Assembly (NCBI GenBank): GCA_002292405.1
Contig: DBBW01000011.1
Location: 1,715-63,502, forward strand
DNA length: 61,788 bases
Direction: 5' to 3'
Origin: Flavobacteriales bacterium UBA974
GTDB taxonomy: Bacteria; Bacteroidota; Bacteroidia; Flavobacteriales_D; Sanyastnellaceae
The translations under genes and the position numbers were made by a program. Each line of letters opens with the position of its first letter. The first letter of the stretch is position 1. Positions 25,256 to 32,487 of this stretch are shown here, one piece after another. The notes beneath the pieces are model-generated. The model had not been told where the DNA came from, did not search any database, and was given only the letters and a program-made list of their open reading frames with translations.

Positions 25256-26779
25256 CTACTCAGAAACCACCTTGTAAGTTGGGTCTTTGTAGTGGTTTAC
25301 TTCGATGATTGCGTGAGCGCGGTCGAGGAGTCTGCGACAATCCTTGGACAGGTGACGCAAATGAACTGTCTTTCCAGCTTCGTTATATAAAGCTGTGATT
25401 TTATTCAGAGATTCTATGGCGCTCATATCAGAGACACGACTCTCAGCAAAATCGATCACGACATGCTCGGGATCGTCAGCAACGTCGAACTTCTCAGCGA
25501 ACATCGTTGTGGAACCGAAAAAGAGGGGCCCGTAAATTTCGTAATGCTTCCATCCTTGTGCATCTATGGATTTTCGGGCTCTGATTCTTTTGGCATTATC
25601 CCAAGCAAAAATCAAAGCAGAAATAATTACACCAACTAGAACTGCTAAAGCTAGGTTATGAAGGAAAGCTGTTACTAGTGTGACAAGAACCATAACCAAT
25701 ACATCACTTGAGGGCATACGCCTAAATGTCTTGAAGGACGCCCACTCAAATGTTCCAATTGCAACCATGAGCATTAGTCCCGTGAGAGCTGCCATAGGAA
25801 GCTTTTCGATAACTCCAGATCCGAATAGGATAAAGACAAGTAGCATTACTGCTGCTACAATTCCAGAGATGCGCGTTCTTGCTCCAGAAGAGACGTTGAT
25901 CAAAGATTGGCCTATCATAGCACATCCACCCATTCCACTGAACATTCCGCTAAGGATGTTCGCTGAACCTTGAGCCACACATTCGCGGTTACCACTGCCT
26001 CTCGTTCCGGTAAGTTCATCCACGATATTTAGCGTTAAGAGGCTTTCAATGAGTCCAACGGAAGCTACAACTGCTGCGCAAGGCAGGATGATCTGTAATG
26101 TCTCAAGAGTGAGAGGGATATGAGCTAAGTGGAAGGGAGGGAAGCCTCCTTTTATCGAGGCGAGGTCGCCCACGGTTTTTGTATCTATTCCTAGACCGTA
26201 GGTCAATCCGAATACTACTAAGATAGCTGTGAGTCCTCCCGGGACTGCTTTCGTTATTCTAGGCATAAGCCAAATTATCCCCATCGCCAATAGCACAAGC
26301 CCTCCGAAAACATACATCTCAGTCCCTTGAAGCCAACCCCCCGCGGCATCTTTAAATTGGGTAATTTGTGATCCACCGATTATTATAGCTAGTCCGTTTA
26401 CAAATCCGAAGATTACGGGCTGTGGAACGAGGCGCATTAGTTTTCCAAGTTTTAGAAAACCGGCTGCCAATTGTAAAACTCCCGCCAGCATGACGGCAGC
26501 GAAGACATATTCCACTCCATAAAGAAAAGCGAGAGGAGCTATGATTACAGCTATTGCACCAGTAGCACCAGAAATCATACCAGGTCTTCCGCCCATAATC
26601 GAGGCTACAAGTCCTACCATAAATGCTGCGTACAATCCATTTAATGGGCTAAGTCCTGCGATAAGTGCGAAGGCGATTGCTTCGGGTATAAGAGCGAGAG
26701 CAACAGTTAATCCACTGAGTACTTCAATTCTATAATTAATGGGGCCGTTGAAATCAAAAAAATTGAATACTCTTTGCAT
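25256..26779 (-). CDS. SulP-family anion transporter with STAS domain
   Basis: Residues about 1-395 contain 10-12 membrane spans with the SulP signatures: EVLSGLTVALALIPEAIAFA at the start, GATGAIAVIIAPL, and GGCAMIGQSLINVSSGARTRISG. Residues about 400-507 are a cytoplasmic STAS domain (HVVIDFAESRVSDMSAIESLNKI). Family members carry sulfate, bicarbonate or dicarboxylates. Marine homologues often take up bicarbonate with Na+, but the ion cannot be told here. Its ATG lies 9 bp after the GAPDH stop, so it is co-transcribed with GAPDH, an unusual pairing. At 507 residues it is slightly shorter than typical 550-residue SulP proteins. Confidence 0.93.
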   Translation of the reverse strand: MQRVFNFFDFNGPINYRIEVLSGLTVALALIPEAIAFALIAGLSPLNGLYAAFMVGLVASIMGGRPGMISGATGAIAVIIAPLAFLYGVEYVFAAVMLAGVLQLAAGFLKLGKLMRLVPQPVIFGFVNGLAIIIGGSQITQFKDAAGGWLQGTEMYVFGGLVLLAMGIIWLMPRITKAVPGGLTAILVVFGLTYGLGIDTKTVGDLASIKGGFPPFHLAHIPLTLETLQIILPCAAVVASVGLIESLLTLNIVDELTGTRGSGNRECVAQGSANILSGMFSGMGGCAMIGQSLINVSSGARTRISGIVAAVMLLVFILFGSGVIEKLPMAALTGLMLMVAIGTFEWASFKTFRRMPSSDVLVMVLVTLVTAFLHNLALAVLVGVIISALIFAWDNAKRIRARKSIDAQGWKHYEIYGPLFFGSTTMFAEKFDVADDPEHVVIDFAESRVSDMSAIESLNKITALYNEAGKTVHLRHLSKDCRRLLDRAHAIIEVNHYKDPTYKVVSE

Positions 26780-26788
26780 AAATTATTA

Positions 26789-28252
26789 TTAGTAGTATAC
26801 GCGACGTCGAACGTCTGCGATGTACTTTGCTAAGCGTATTACCTGCTTCGTGTAACCAAATTCATTGTCATACCAAGAGTAAAGCACTACGCTCTTTCTG
26901 TCATTGCCTACAATGGTAGCTGGGCTATCAAAAACGGCACAACATTCATTGCCGATAATGTCATTGCTTACGAGCTCTTCGTTCATAGAGTAATGGATTT
27001 GGTTTACAAGACTGCCAGAAAGAGCAGCCGTCTTCATAAGTCCATTTATCTCCTCAAGAGTAGTAAGGCGACCGAGTTCTAGATTCATGATAGCGAGCGA
27101 TCCATTCGGAGTTGGTACGCGAACGGCGTTAGCTGTGAGCTTGTTTTCGAGGGAGGGAATAACTTTTGTTACGGCCTTTCCAGCACCGGTTTCCGTTATT
27201 ACCATATTTACCGCGGCAGAACGACCTCTGCGCTCCTTGCCGTGCATATTGTCGAGCAGATTTTGGTCGTTTGTGTACGAGTGCACTGTTTCGATGTGCC
27301 CTCTAACAACACCGTAGTTGTCCTCGATTACTTTGAGGATAGGTGAGATAGCGTTCGTGGTACAGCTGGCAGCAGAAAATATGTCTGTGGCTTTTATGTC
27401 GAGCTCAGCGTGGTTGATTCCGTAAACGATGTTTGGGACACCTTTTCCAGGTGCTGTAAGAAGAACCTTACTTATTCCGTTGGCTTGCAAATGTAAGCTT
27501 AGTGCTTCTTTATCTCGGTACACCCCAGTATTGTCAATCAGGAGGGCGTCGTTAATTCCGAGACCTGAATAGTCGATTGAAGTGGGGTCAGAAGAAGCGA
27601 TAATTTGGATTCGCTGTCCGTTGATAAGAAGGTGCTTTTGATCGTAATCGATGTCAATCGTCCCGGGGAATCGTCCGTGAACAGAGTCATTTTCAAGGAG
27701 GGCCGCACGTTTTTTCAGAGAAGCGTTGTCGATTTTTCTGAGGACGATTGCGCGCAGGCGGAGTTGTTGTCCTTTTCCTGCTTGCTTAATTAACTCCCTC
27801 GCGGCAAGTCTTCCTATTCTCCCAAAACCAAACAAGACTACATCACGTGGTTCTATATTGGAATTGTCTGAGATTGAGAAACCCTTAAGTTTGGTATTCA
27901 GAAACTCAGATTTAGAAGAAAAGCTAGAACCTTCAGTAATCCACTCACTGGCGAGTTTGCCGATATCAATCTTCGCTGGAGCGATGTCCATATTGTAAAT
28001 CCCTGAAGCTAACTCAGCAGAATCGACCACATTGATGGGGCTCTCTACCACTTTCGCAGCGTATTTGTGGAGGTTGAGAATTTCGCTGATGTTCTTGTCT
28101 ACAAGATGGTTGCGGAAAAGAACAAGTTCGATGTTTTTCTCGAAAAGAAGTTTTCCGATTGAATGCATTAATTCAACTGCAGCTTTTTCTTGATCTATGT
28201 ATGCATTCAGTTCATTACTGTATGACTCTCTAAGGCTTGATGACTTTGACAT
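26789..28252 (-). CDS. gap: Glyceraldehyde-3-phosphate dehydrogenase, long form
   Basis: The core (about 150-487) is GAPDH: a Rossmann start VVLFGFGRIGRLAARELI, the catalytic SCTTN motif in SAASCTTNAISP, HSYTNDQN and the C-terminal WYDNEFGYTKQVIRLA. About 150 extra N-terminal residues (YSNELNAYIDQEKAAVELMHSIGKLLFEKNIELVLFR, then SEWITEGSS) form a helical extension found in the roughly 480-residue GAPDH group of Bacteroidota. The enzyme interconverts glyceraldehyde-3-phosphate and 1,3-bisphosphoglycerate in the cytoplasm. I start at ATG 28252 (487 residues), not 28327, because the longer frame would begin upstream of the predicted promoter at 28282-28289. First gene of a two-gene unit with SulP. 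Confidence 0.93.
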   Translation of the reverse strand: MSKSSSLRESYSNELNAYIDQEKAAVELMHSIGKLLFEKNIELVLFRNHLVDKNISEILNLHKYAAKVVESPINVVDSAELASGIYNMDIAPAKIDIGKLASEWITEGSSFSSKSEFLNTKLKGFSISDNSNIEPRDVVLFGFGRIGRLAARELIKQAGKGQQLRLRAIVLRKIDNASLKKRAALLENDSVHGRFPGTIDIDYDQKHLLINGQRIQIIASSDPTSIDYSGLGINDALLIDNTGVYRDKEALSLHLQANGISKVLLTAPGKGVPNIVYGINHAELDIKATDIFSAASCTTNAISPILKVIEDNYGVVRGHIETVHSYTNDQNLLDNMHGKERRGRSAAVNMVITETGAGKAVTKVIPSLENKLTANAVRVPTPNGSLAIMNLELGRLTTLEEINGLMKTAALSGSLVNQIHYSMNEELVSNDIIGNECCAVFDSPATIVGNDRKSVVLYSWYDNEFGYTKQVIRLAKYIADVRRRVYY

Positions 28253-28281
28253 TATTTTGTAATAGGGTGTATAAAGCACGG

Positions 28282-28289
28282 CAAAGATA
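28282..28289 (-). promoter_or_regulatory. -7 box (TATCTTTG) for GAPDH-SulP
   Basis: Perfect TAnnTTTG on the minus strand, predicted +1 near 28277 and leader about 25 nt. It decides the GAPDH start at 28252. No clear -33 TTG. Confidence 0.5.
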
Positions 28290-28378
28290 CTCGGAACTAC
28301 ATTGCTTAGATGTCTGTAGACAAACACTTATTTACATATTGTACAGTCTTGTTCACTTTCGTTGACTGAGAGAGAGAG

Positions 28379-28395
28379 ATTAATCCTTGATTAAT
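28379..28395. promoter_or_regulatory. Inverted repeat ATTAATC-CTT-GATTAAT, possible operator
   Basis: Perfect 7-bp arms with a 3-nt spacer, sitting after a GA tract in the divergent spacer between GAPDH and the first monooxygenase, about 100 bp from each predicted start. The size and symmetry fit a dimeric regulator site. It could equally be chance in AT-rich DNA. Confidence 0.3.
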
Positions 28396-28455
28396 ATCTT
28401 GATATCTAGAATTCAGAAGTACAGTTAGATAAATTGTATGAAGTTGTCTAGAGAT

Positions 28456-28485
28456 TTGGCTTTCCTTAAGAAAAGACTATCTTCG
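28456..28485 (+). promoter_or_regulatory. Promoter TTG-N19-TATCTTCG, leaderless configuration
   Basis: TTG at 28456-28458, exactly 19 nt, then TATCTTCG at 28478-28485, ending 4 nt before ATG 28490. The same arrangement precedes the paralogue at 30049. Confidence 0.6.
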
Positions 28486-28489
28486 TTTT

Positions 28490-29959
28490 ATGGGTAAAAT
28501 TAAAAAGATTGTTTCTCTTGCTTCATTCATTATTTATGTGACGATCTCTTACGCCCAAACCCCTACTTTTCACTTAGATGTTGCCCCTATTATATACAAC
28601 AACTGTACGGAATGCCATAGATTAGGAGAAGTGGGGCCAATGCCTCTTACGACATATGAAGAGGTGGCTGCCAATGGTTTTTATATCGAGTATGTTACAC
28701 AATCTGGCTATATGCCTCCATGGACTCCGGACCACAACTACACAACATTAAATGGGGAGCGTTTCCTTACTGAGGATGAGAAGCAAACAATCGTGGACTG
28801 GGTAGGGGCTGATATGCCAGAAGGCGATCCATCAGACAATCCGGGGATGCCAGATTTTGATTTGGGAATGCAATTGGGTGCTCCCGACCTTGTTCTAACC
28901 ATGTCTGAACCTTATCTGCACGGTGGAGACGGTCTGGAGCAATACCAAGTTTTTATCATACCCACAGGTATCACTGAAACTGTGGAGATATTGGCAGTAG
29001 AAATTGTCCCGTCAAATAATGCGATTGCCCATCACGGGCTCATTGGGTACACCGCTAATCCTTCTTCAATAAATGCTGCCGCTGCGCTTGACAATGCTGA
29101 TCCTGCTGCCGGTTACGAGAGTTTCGGTGACTACGGTGTTCCTGTAGAGGATCGATTATTCGGCGGTTGGGTTCCCGGCTCGCTACCTCTGATGTTTCCA
29201 CTCTCTATCGGTAAAATTATGGAGCCTGGCTCTGAATTGCTTCTTCAGATGCATTACGGACCAGCCTATCAAGATGAGTTAGACCAAACAACGATTAATA
29301 TCTACTTTGCCGATGCACCCATCGAGCGGGAAATTGAAACATACACGATGACTCCATCGAATCTTTCTGTTCCATTTTTTATTCCTGCTAACGAAGTGGT
29401 TTCATTTCACGGTACGGTATATGTTGAAGACGACATAAGCATAATATCAACGATTCCTCATTCACATCTGGTGGGTAAGTCATGGCTCGTTTACGCCACT
29501 TCTCCAGATAACCAAGACACCATACCTATGATTTCAATACCTAATTGGGATTTTCACTGGCAAGGCATCTTCACATACCCTAGTTTACTTCATATCCCTG
29601 GTGGATATACCGTTCACGCAATCGCCGAGTATGACAATACATCCTCAAACACATTCAACCCAAACAATCCGCCTCAGCCTATGTGGTTCGGTGATTTCAC
29701 CACAGATGAGATGTACGTTTTGTTTTTTCAATTCGTCGATTATCTTCCAGGTGATGAGAACATATCAATCATTTCTGACCCCATTGTTGGTTGTATAGGA
29801 GATGTCGCTCCTAATGGAAGCATTGATATTAGCGATATTTTACTAATTCTCAGTCAATACGGATGCCTTTCAGAGTGTGAAGTAGATGTTGATGGCGATG
29901 GCGCTGTGAGTATTTCAGACATATTGGCGGTCCTTGCTGTGTTCGGTGAAACATGTTAA
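28490..29959 (+). CDS. Cytochrome c / PHM-like copper monooxygenase fusion with dockerin-like tail
   Basis: After a signal peptide (about 1-22), a cytochrome c domain spans about 25-110 with Cys39-Thr-Glu-Cys42-His43 and a likely distal Met75 (GYMPPW). Residues about 130-425 match the bicopper fold of peptidylglycine/dopamine monooxygenases. CuA ligands are His181, His182 (AHHGLIGY) and His255 (LQMHYG); CuB ligands are His324, His326 (PHSHLVGK) and Met408 (TDEMYV). All six ligands are kept, so it should be active, hydroxylating an unknown substrate with the haem domain as built-in electron donor. The end (435-489) is two dockerin-like repeats (ISDILLILSQYG, SISDILAVLAVFG) rather than a T9SS tail. 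Tandem paralogue of 30049. Confidence 0.88.
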   Translation: MGKIKKIVSLASFIIYVTISYAQTPTFHLDVAPIIYNNCTECHRLGEVGPMPLTTYEEVAANGFYIEYVTQSGYMPPWTPDHNYTTLNGERFLTEDEKQTIVDWVGADMPEGDPSDNPGMPDFDLGMQLGAPDLVLTMSEPYLHGGDGLEQYQVFIIPTGITETVEILAVEIVPSNNAIAHHGLIGYTANPSSINAAAALDNADPAAGYESFGDYGVPVEDRLFGGWVPGSLPLMFPLSIGKIMEPGSELLLQMHYGPAYQDELDQTTINIYFADAPIEREIETYTMTPSNLSVPFFIPANEVVSFHGTVYVEDDISIISTIPHSHLVGKSWLVYATSPDNQDTIPMISIPNWDFHWQGIFTYPSLLHIPGGYTVHAIAEYDNTSSNTFNPNNPPQPMWFGDFTTDEMYVLFFQFVDYLPGDENISIISDPIVGCIGDVAPNGSIDISDILLILSQYGCLSECEVDVDGDGAVSISDILAVLAVFGETC

Positions 29960-30013
29960 AACACATGACTTCGTTTTTTTTGGTAGTGCATCTTTAGGCG
30001 TTCTTAGTGAGAT

Positions 30014-30044
30014 TTGACTTTGCCAAATAATAAAACTATCTTCG
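30014..30044 (+). promoter_or_regulatory. Promoter TTG-N20-TATCTTCG, leaderless configuration
   Basis: TTG at 30014-30016, TATCTTCG at 30037-30044, 4 nt, ATG 30049. Same box and gap as the upstream paralogue, so the duplication carried the promoter. Confidence 0.6.
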
Positions 30045-30048
30045 TCAA

Positions 30049-31641
30049 ATGCTGAAAATGAAAAATGTCTTACTTCTCGCCGCTTTTATTATTTACGCGA
30101 CGACCTCTTATGCCCAATCTCCGACTTTTCACTTAGATGTTGCACCTATCATCTACAACAATTGTACGGAATGTCACAGAGTAGGGGAGCTAGGACCTAT
30201 GCCACTTACAACTTATGATGAGGTGGCTGCCAATGGCTATTATATCGAGTATGTCACACAATCTGGTTACATGCCACCTTGGACTCCGGATCACAACTAC
30301 ACAACATTAAATGGAGAGCGTTTCCTTACCGAGGAGGAGAAGCAAACAATAGTGGACTGGGTTGCTGCTGATATGCCAGAAGGCGATTCCTCAGATAATC
30401 CAGGTTTGCCAGATTTCAACTCTGTATCCCAATTGGGCGAACCTGACCTTATCCTCACCATGACTGAACCCTATCTGCACGGCGGTGACGGAATTGAGCA
30501 ATACCAAGTTTTTAGAATTCCTACAGGTATCAATGAAACTGTGGAAGTTTCTGCAGTAGAAATCAGCCCTTCAAATAACGCAATCGCGCATCACGGGCTA
30601 ATCGGTTATACATCTAACCCTGCGTCAATAAATGCTGCTGCTGTACTTGACAATGCAGACCCTGCAGCTGGTTACGAGAGTTTCGGTGACTACAGTGTAC
30701 CCGTTGAGGATCAGCTATTCGGCGGTTGGGTTCCCGGCTCTCCACCGCTGATGTTTCCGCCCACCATCGGTAAGATTATGGAGCCAGGCTCTGAACTTCT
30801 TCTTCAGATGCATTATGGCCCAGCTTATCAAGATGAGTTAGACCAAACTTCCATAAATATCTATTTCGCCGATGTACCCCTAGAGCGAGAAATAGAAACA
30901 CAACTTCTAACTCCTGCGGATCTGCTCGTGCCATTTTACATTCCGGCCAACGAAGTCGTTTCGTTTCACGGTACTCGCTATGTGCCAAGTGACGTAAGTG
31001 TTATTTCCACCATTCCTCATTCCCATTTGTTAGGGAAATCATGGCTTGTATATGCCACCTCTCCCGACAACCAAGACACCATTCCCATGATCTCTATCCC
31101 CAACTGGGATTTTCATTGGCAAGGCATCTTCACATACCCTAGTTTACTTCATATCCCTGGTGGATATACCGTTCACGCGATTGCGGAGTACGACAATACA
31201 TCCTCAAACACGTTCAATCCCAACAATCCACCTCAGGATATGTGGTTTGGGGATCTTACCACAGATGAGATGTATGTCATGTTTTTCCAGTTTGTGGATT
31301 ATCTTCCAGGTGACGAGTCCATATCAATAAATTCACTTACAGAAAACGATATTGTTATGGGAGATGAGAAGCTGCTTCCGGCTCACCCTAACCCTGCTCG
31401 CTCCTCTGACGAAATAACGATTGGATTCACTCTGGCTAGCTCGGCAGCGGATGTCACACTCGAGCTATTCGATATTAATGGTCGTTCTGTTGCACTTTGG
31501 CTCGACGACGTACCATACGCACCGGGCCGCCACTTAGTGCGCCGCTTTGTCCCAGCTGGATTGCCTGCCGGATCATATATTTACAGGCTCACCACTTCTA
31601 ATGGAGCTGCTGTAAGTAAGGTGTTGGAATTGGTTAGATAA
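30049..31641 (+). CDS. Cytochrome c / PHM-like copper monooxygenase fusion with T9SS tail
   Basis: The first 425 residues align without gaps to the preceding gene product and keep every ligand at the same number: Cys39, Cys42, His43, Met75, His181, His182, His255, His324, His326, Met408. The C-terminus differs. Residues about 440-530 form a type A T9SS sorting domain (AHPNPARSSDEITIGF, then ELFDINGRSVALW, then GLPAGSYIYRL), so this copy is probably surface-sorted by T9SS while its twin carries a dockerin-like tail. The first ATG (30049), not the internal one at 30058, is supported by the 4-nt spacing to its promoter box. Substrate unknown; haem attachment would require CcsBA. Confidence 0.88.
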   Translation: MLKMKNVLLLAAFIIYATTSYAQSPTFHLDVAPIIYNNCTECHRVGELGPMPLTTYDEVAANGYYIEYVTQSGYMPPWTPDHNYTTLNGERFLTEEEKQTIVDWVAADMPEGDSSDNPGLPDFNSVSQLGEPDLILTMTEPYLHGGDGIEQYQVFRIPTGINETVEVSAVEISPSNNAIAHHGLIGYTSNPASINAAAVLDNADPAAGYESFGDYSVPVEDQLFGGWVPGSPPLMFPPTIGKIMEPGSELLLQMHYGPAYQDELDQTSINIYFADVPLEREIETQLLTPADLLVPFYIPANEVVSFHGTRYVPSDVSVISTIPHSHLLGKSWLVYATSPDNQDTIPMISIPNWDFHWQGIFTYPSLLHIPGGYTVHAIAEYDNTSSNTFNPNNPPQDMWFGDLTTDEMYVMFFQFVDYLPGDESISINSLTENDIVMGDEKLLPAHPNPARSSDEITIGFTLASSAADVTLELFDINGRSVALWLDDVPYAPGRHLVRRFVPAGLPAGSYIYRLTTSNGAAVSKVLELVR

Positions 31642-31647
31642 CGTCCT

Positions 31648-32454
31648 TCAAATATCACCAGCAAATCTTGCCGCAAAAAACCGAACGTGCTCGACGACAG
31701 ATACGCGCCAGTAATCCCAGTTATGTGTTCCTTCCCGTTCGATATACGAATGACTAATGCCACGCTCAGTCATCACTCTATCGAGATCTCGGTTCACATC
31801 TAAGAAGAAATCGGAAAGGCCACAATCAAAAATAAAACTCGACCGAGTAGAAACAATTTCTGCGATCTCAACAACGCTATGCTCAGCCCAACGTTCAGGA
31901 AAATCTTCTATTCTCCCCAACAACTTGGGTATCCCCCAATTTTTAGGAAAAGGCCTTAAATCCACACCACCGCTCATACTCCCAGCACTTTTAAAGAGCT
32001 TTGGGTGACGAAGAGCTAGGTATAAAGCCCCATGCCCACCCATGCTAAGCCCTGTGATCGCTCGAAAGTCTGAAGTGGCAATGGTTTGGTAAAGAGAATC
32101 GACAGACGGTATGAGTTCGCTAACGATAAAGGTTTCGTATTGGCTTTCAGGCAATACTGGACTATCGAGATACCAACCCTGTTTTCCTCCGTCAGGACAA
32201 ACGATAATAACTCCTAGTTCCTCTGCTAAATCTTCAATAAAAGGTGCTCGGCGCATCCAGTTACTAAAGTCACCACCGGCTCCATGCAGAAGATAAATAA
32301 CTGGGATGGGTTCATCATGAGGAGAGTTAGGTAGAATAATCAAGTTGGGCACTAAACGATTCATGGCATCGCTTTTTACTTTAAGTGTGTCAACCTTTGC
32401 ATGTACCTGAAAGTTTAGACAAAGAAAATAGACGAAAAGGATTCTGTAAAGCAT
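31648..32454 (-). CDS. Secreted esterase-D/XynC-like alpha/beta hydrolase
   Basis: A signal peptide (about 1-19) precedes an esterase-family alpha/beta hydrolase: oxyanion region LLHGAGGDFSNW (about 55-66), nucleophile Ser137 in TGLSMGGHGAL, an acid in the DCGLSD region and a late His in THNWDYW. Relatives include S-formylglutathione hydrolase, acetyl-xylan and feruloyl esterases and trehalose mycolyltransferase-like proteins; the signal peptide favours a periplasmic carbohydrate or lipid esterase. It lies back to back with an MBOAT/AlgX-like acyltransferase pair, so it may remove the acyl groups those genes add. That is inference. No T9SS tail. Convergent with the second monooxygenase gene. 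Confidence 0.88.
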   Translation of the reverse strand: MLYRILFVYFLCLNFQVHAKVDTLKVKSDAMNRLVPNLIILPNSPHDEPIPVIYLLHGAGGDFSNWMRRAPFIEDLAEELGVIIVCPDGGKQGWYLDSPVLPESQYETFIVSELIPSVDSLYQTIATSDFRAITGLSMGGHGALYLALRHPKLFKSAGSMSGGVDLRPFPKNWGIPKLLGRIEDFPERWAEHSVVEIAEIVSTRSSFIFDCGLSDFFLDVNRDLDRVMTERGISHSYIEREGTHNWDYWRVSVVEHVRFFAARFAGDI

Positions 32455-32458
32455 GTTA

Positions 32459-32483
32459 CAATATTACAATGTTTGTAATATCG
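32459..32483. promoter_or_regulatory. Divergent, overlapping promoters in a 9-bp inverted repeat
   Basis: ATATTACAA (32461-32469), 3 nt, TTGTAATAT (32473-32481) form a perfect inverted repeat. Each arm contains a -7-like box: TAATATTG on the minus strand (32459-32466) ending 4 nt before ATG 32454, and TAATATCG on the plus strand (32476-32483) ending 4 nt before ATG 32488. Whether it is chiefly an operator or two face-to-face promoters cannot be told. Confidence 0.5.
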
Positions 32484-32487
32484 CGCT

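Noticed and set aside
28367..28379. GA-repeat tract as a phase-variation simple repeat
   Set aside because: It is only a handful of GA units and lies away from any -10/-33 element; too short to claim.
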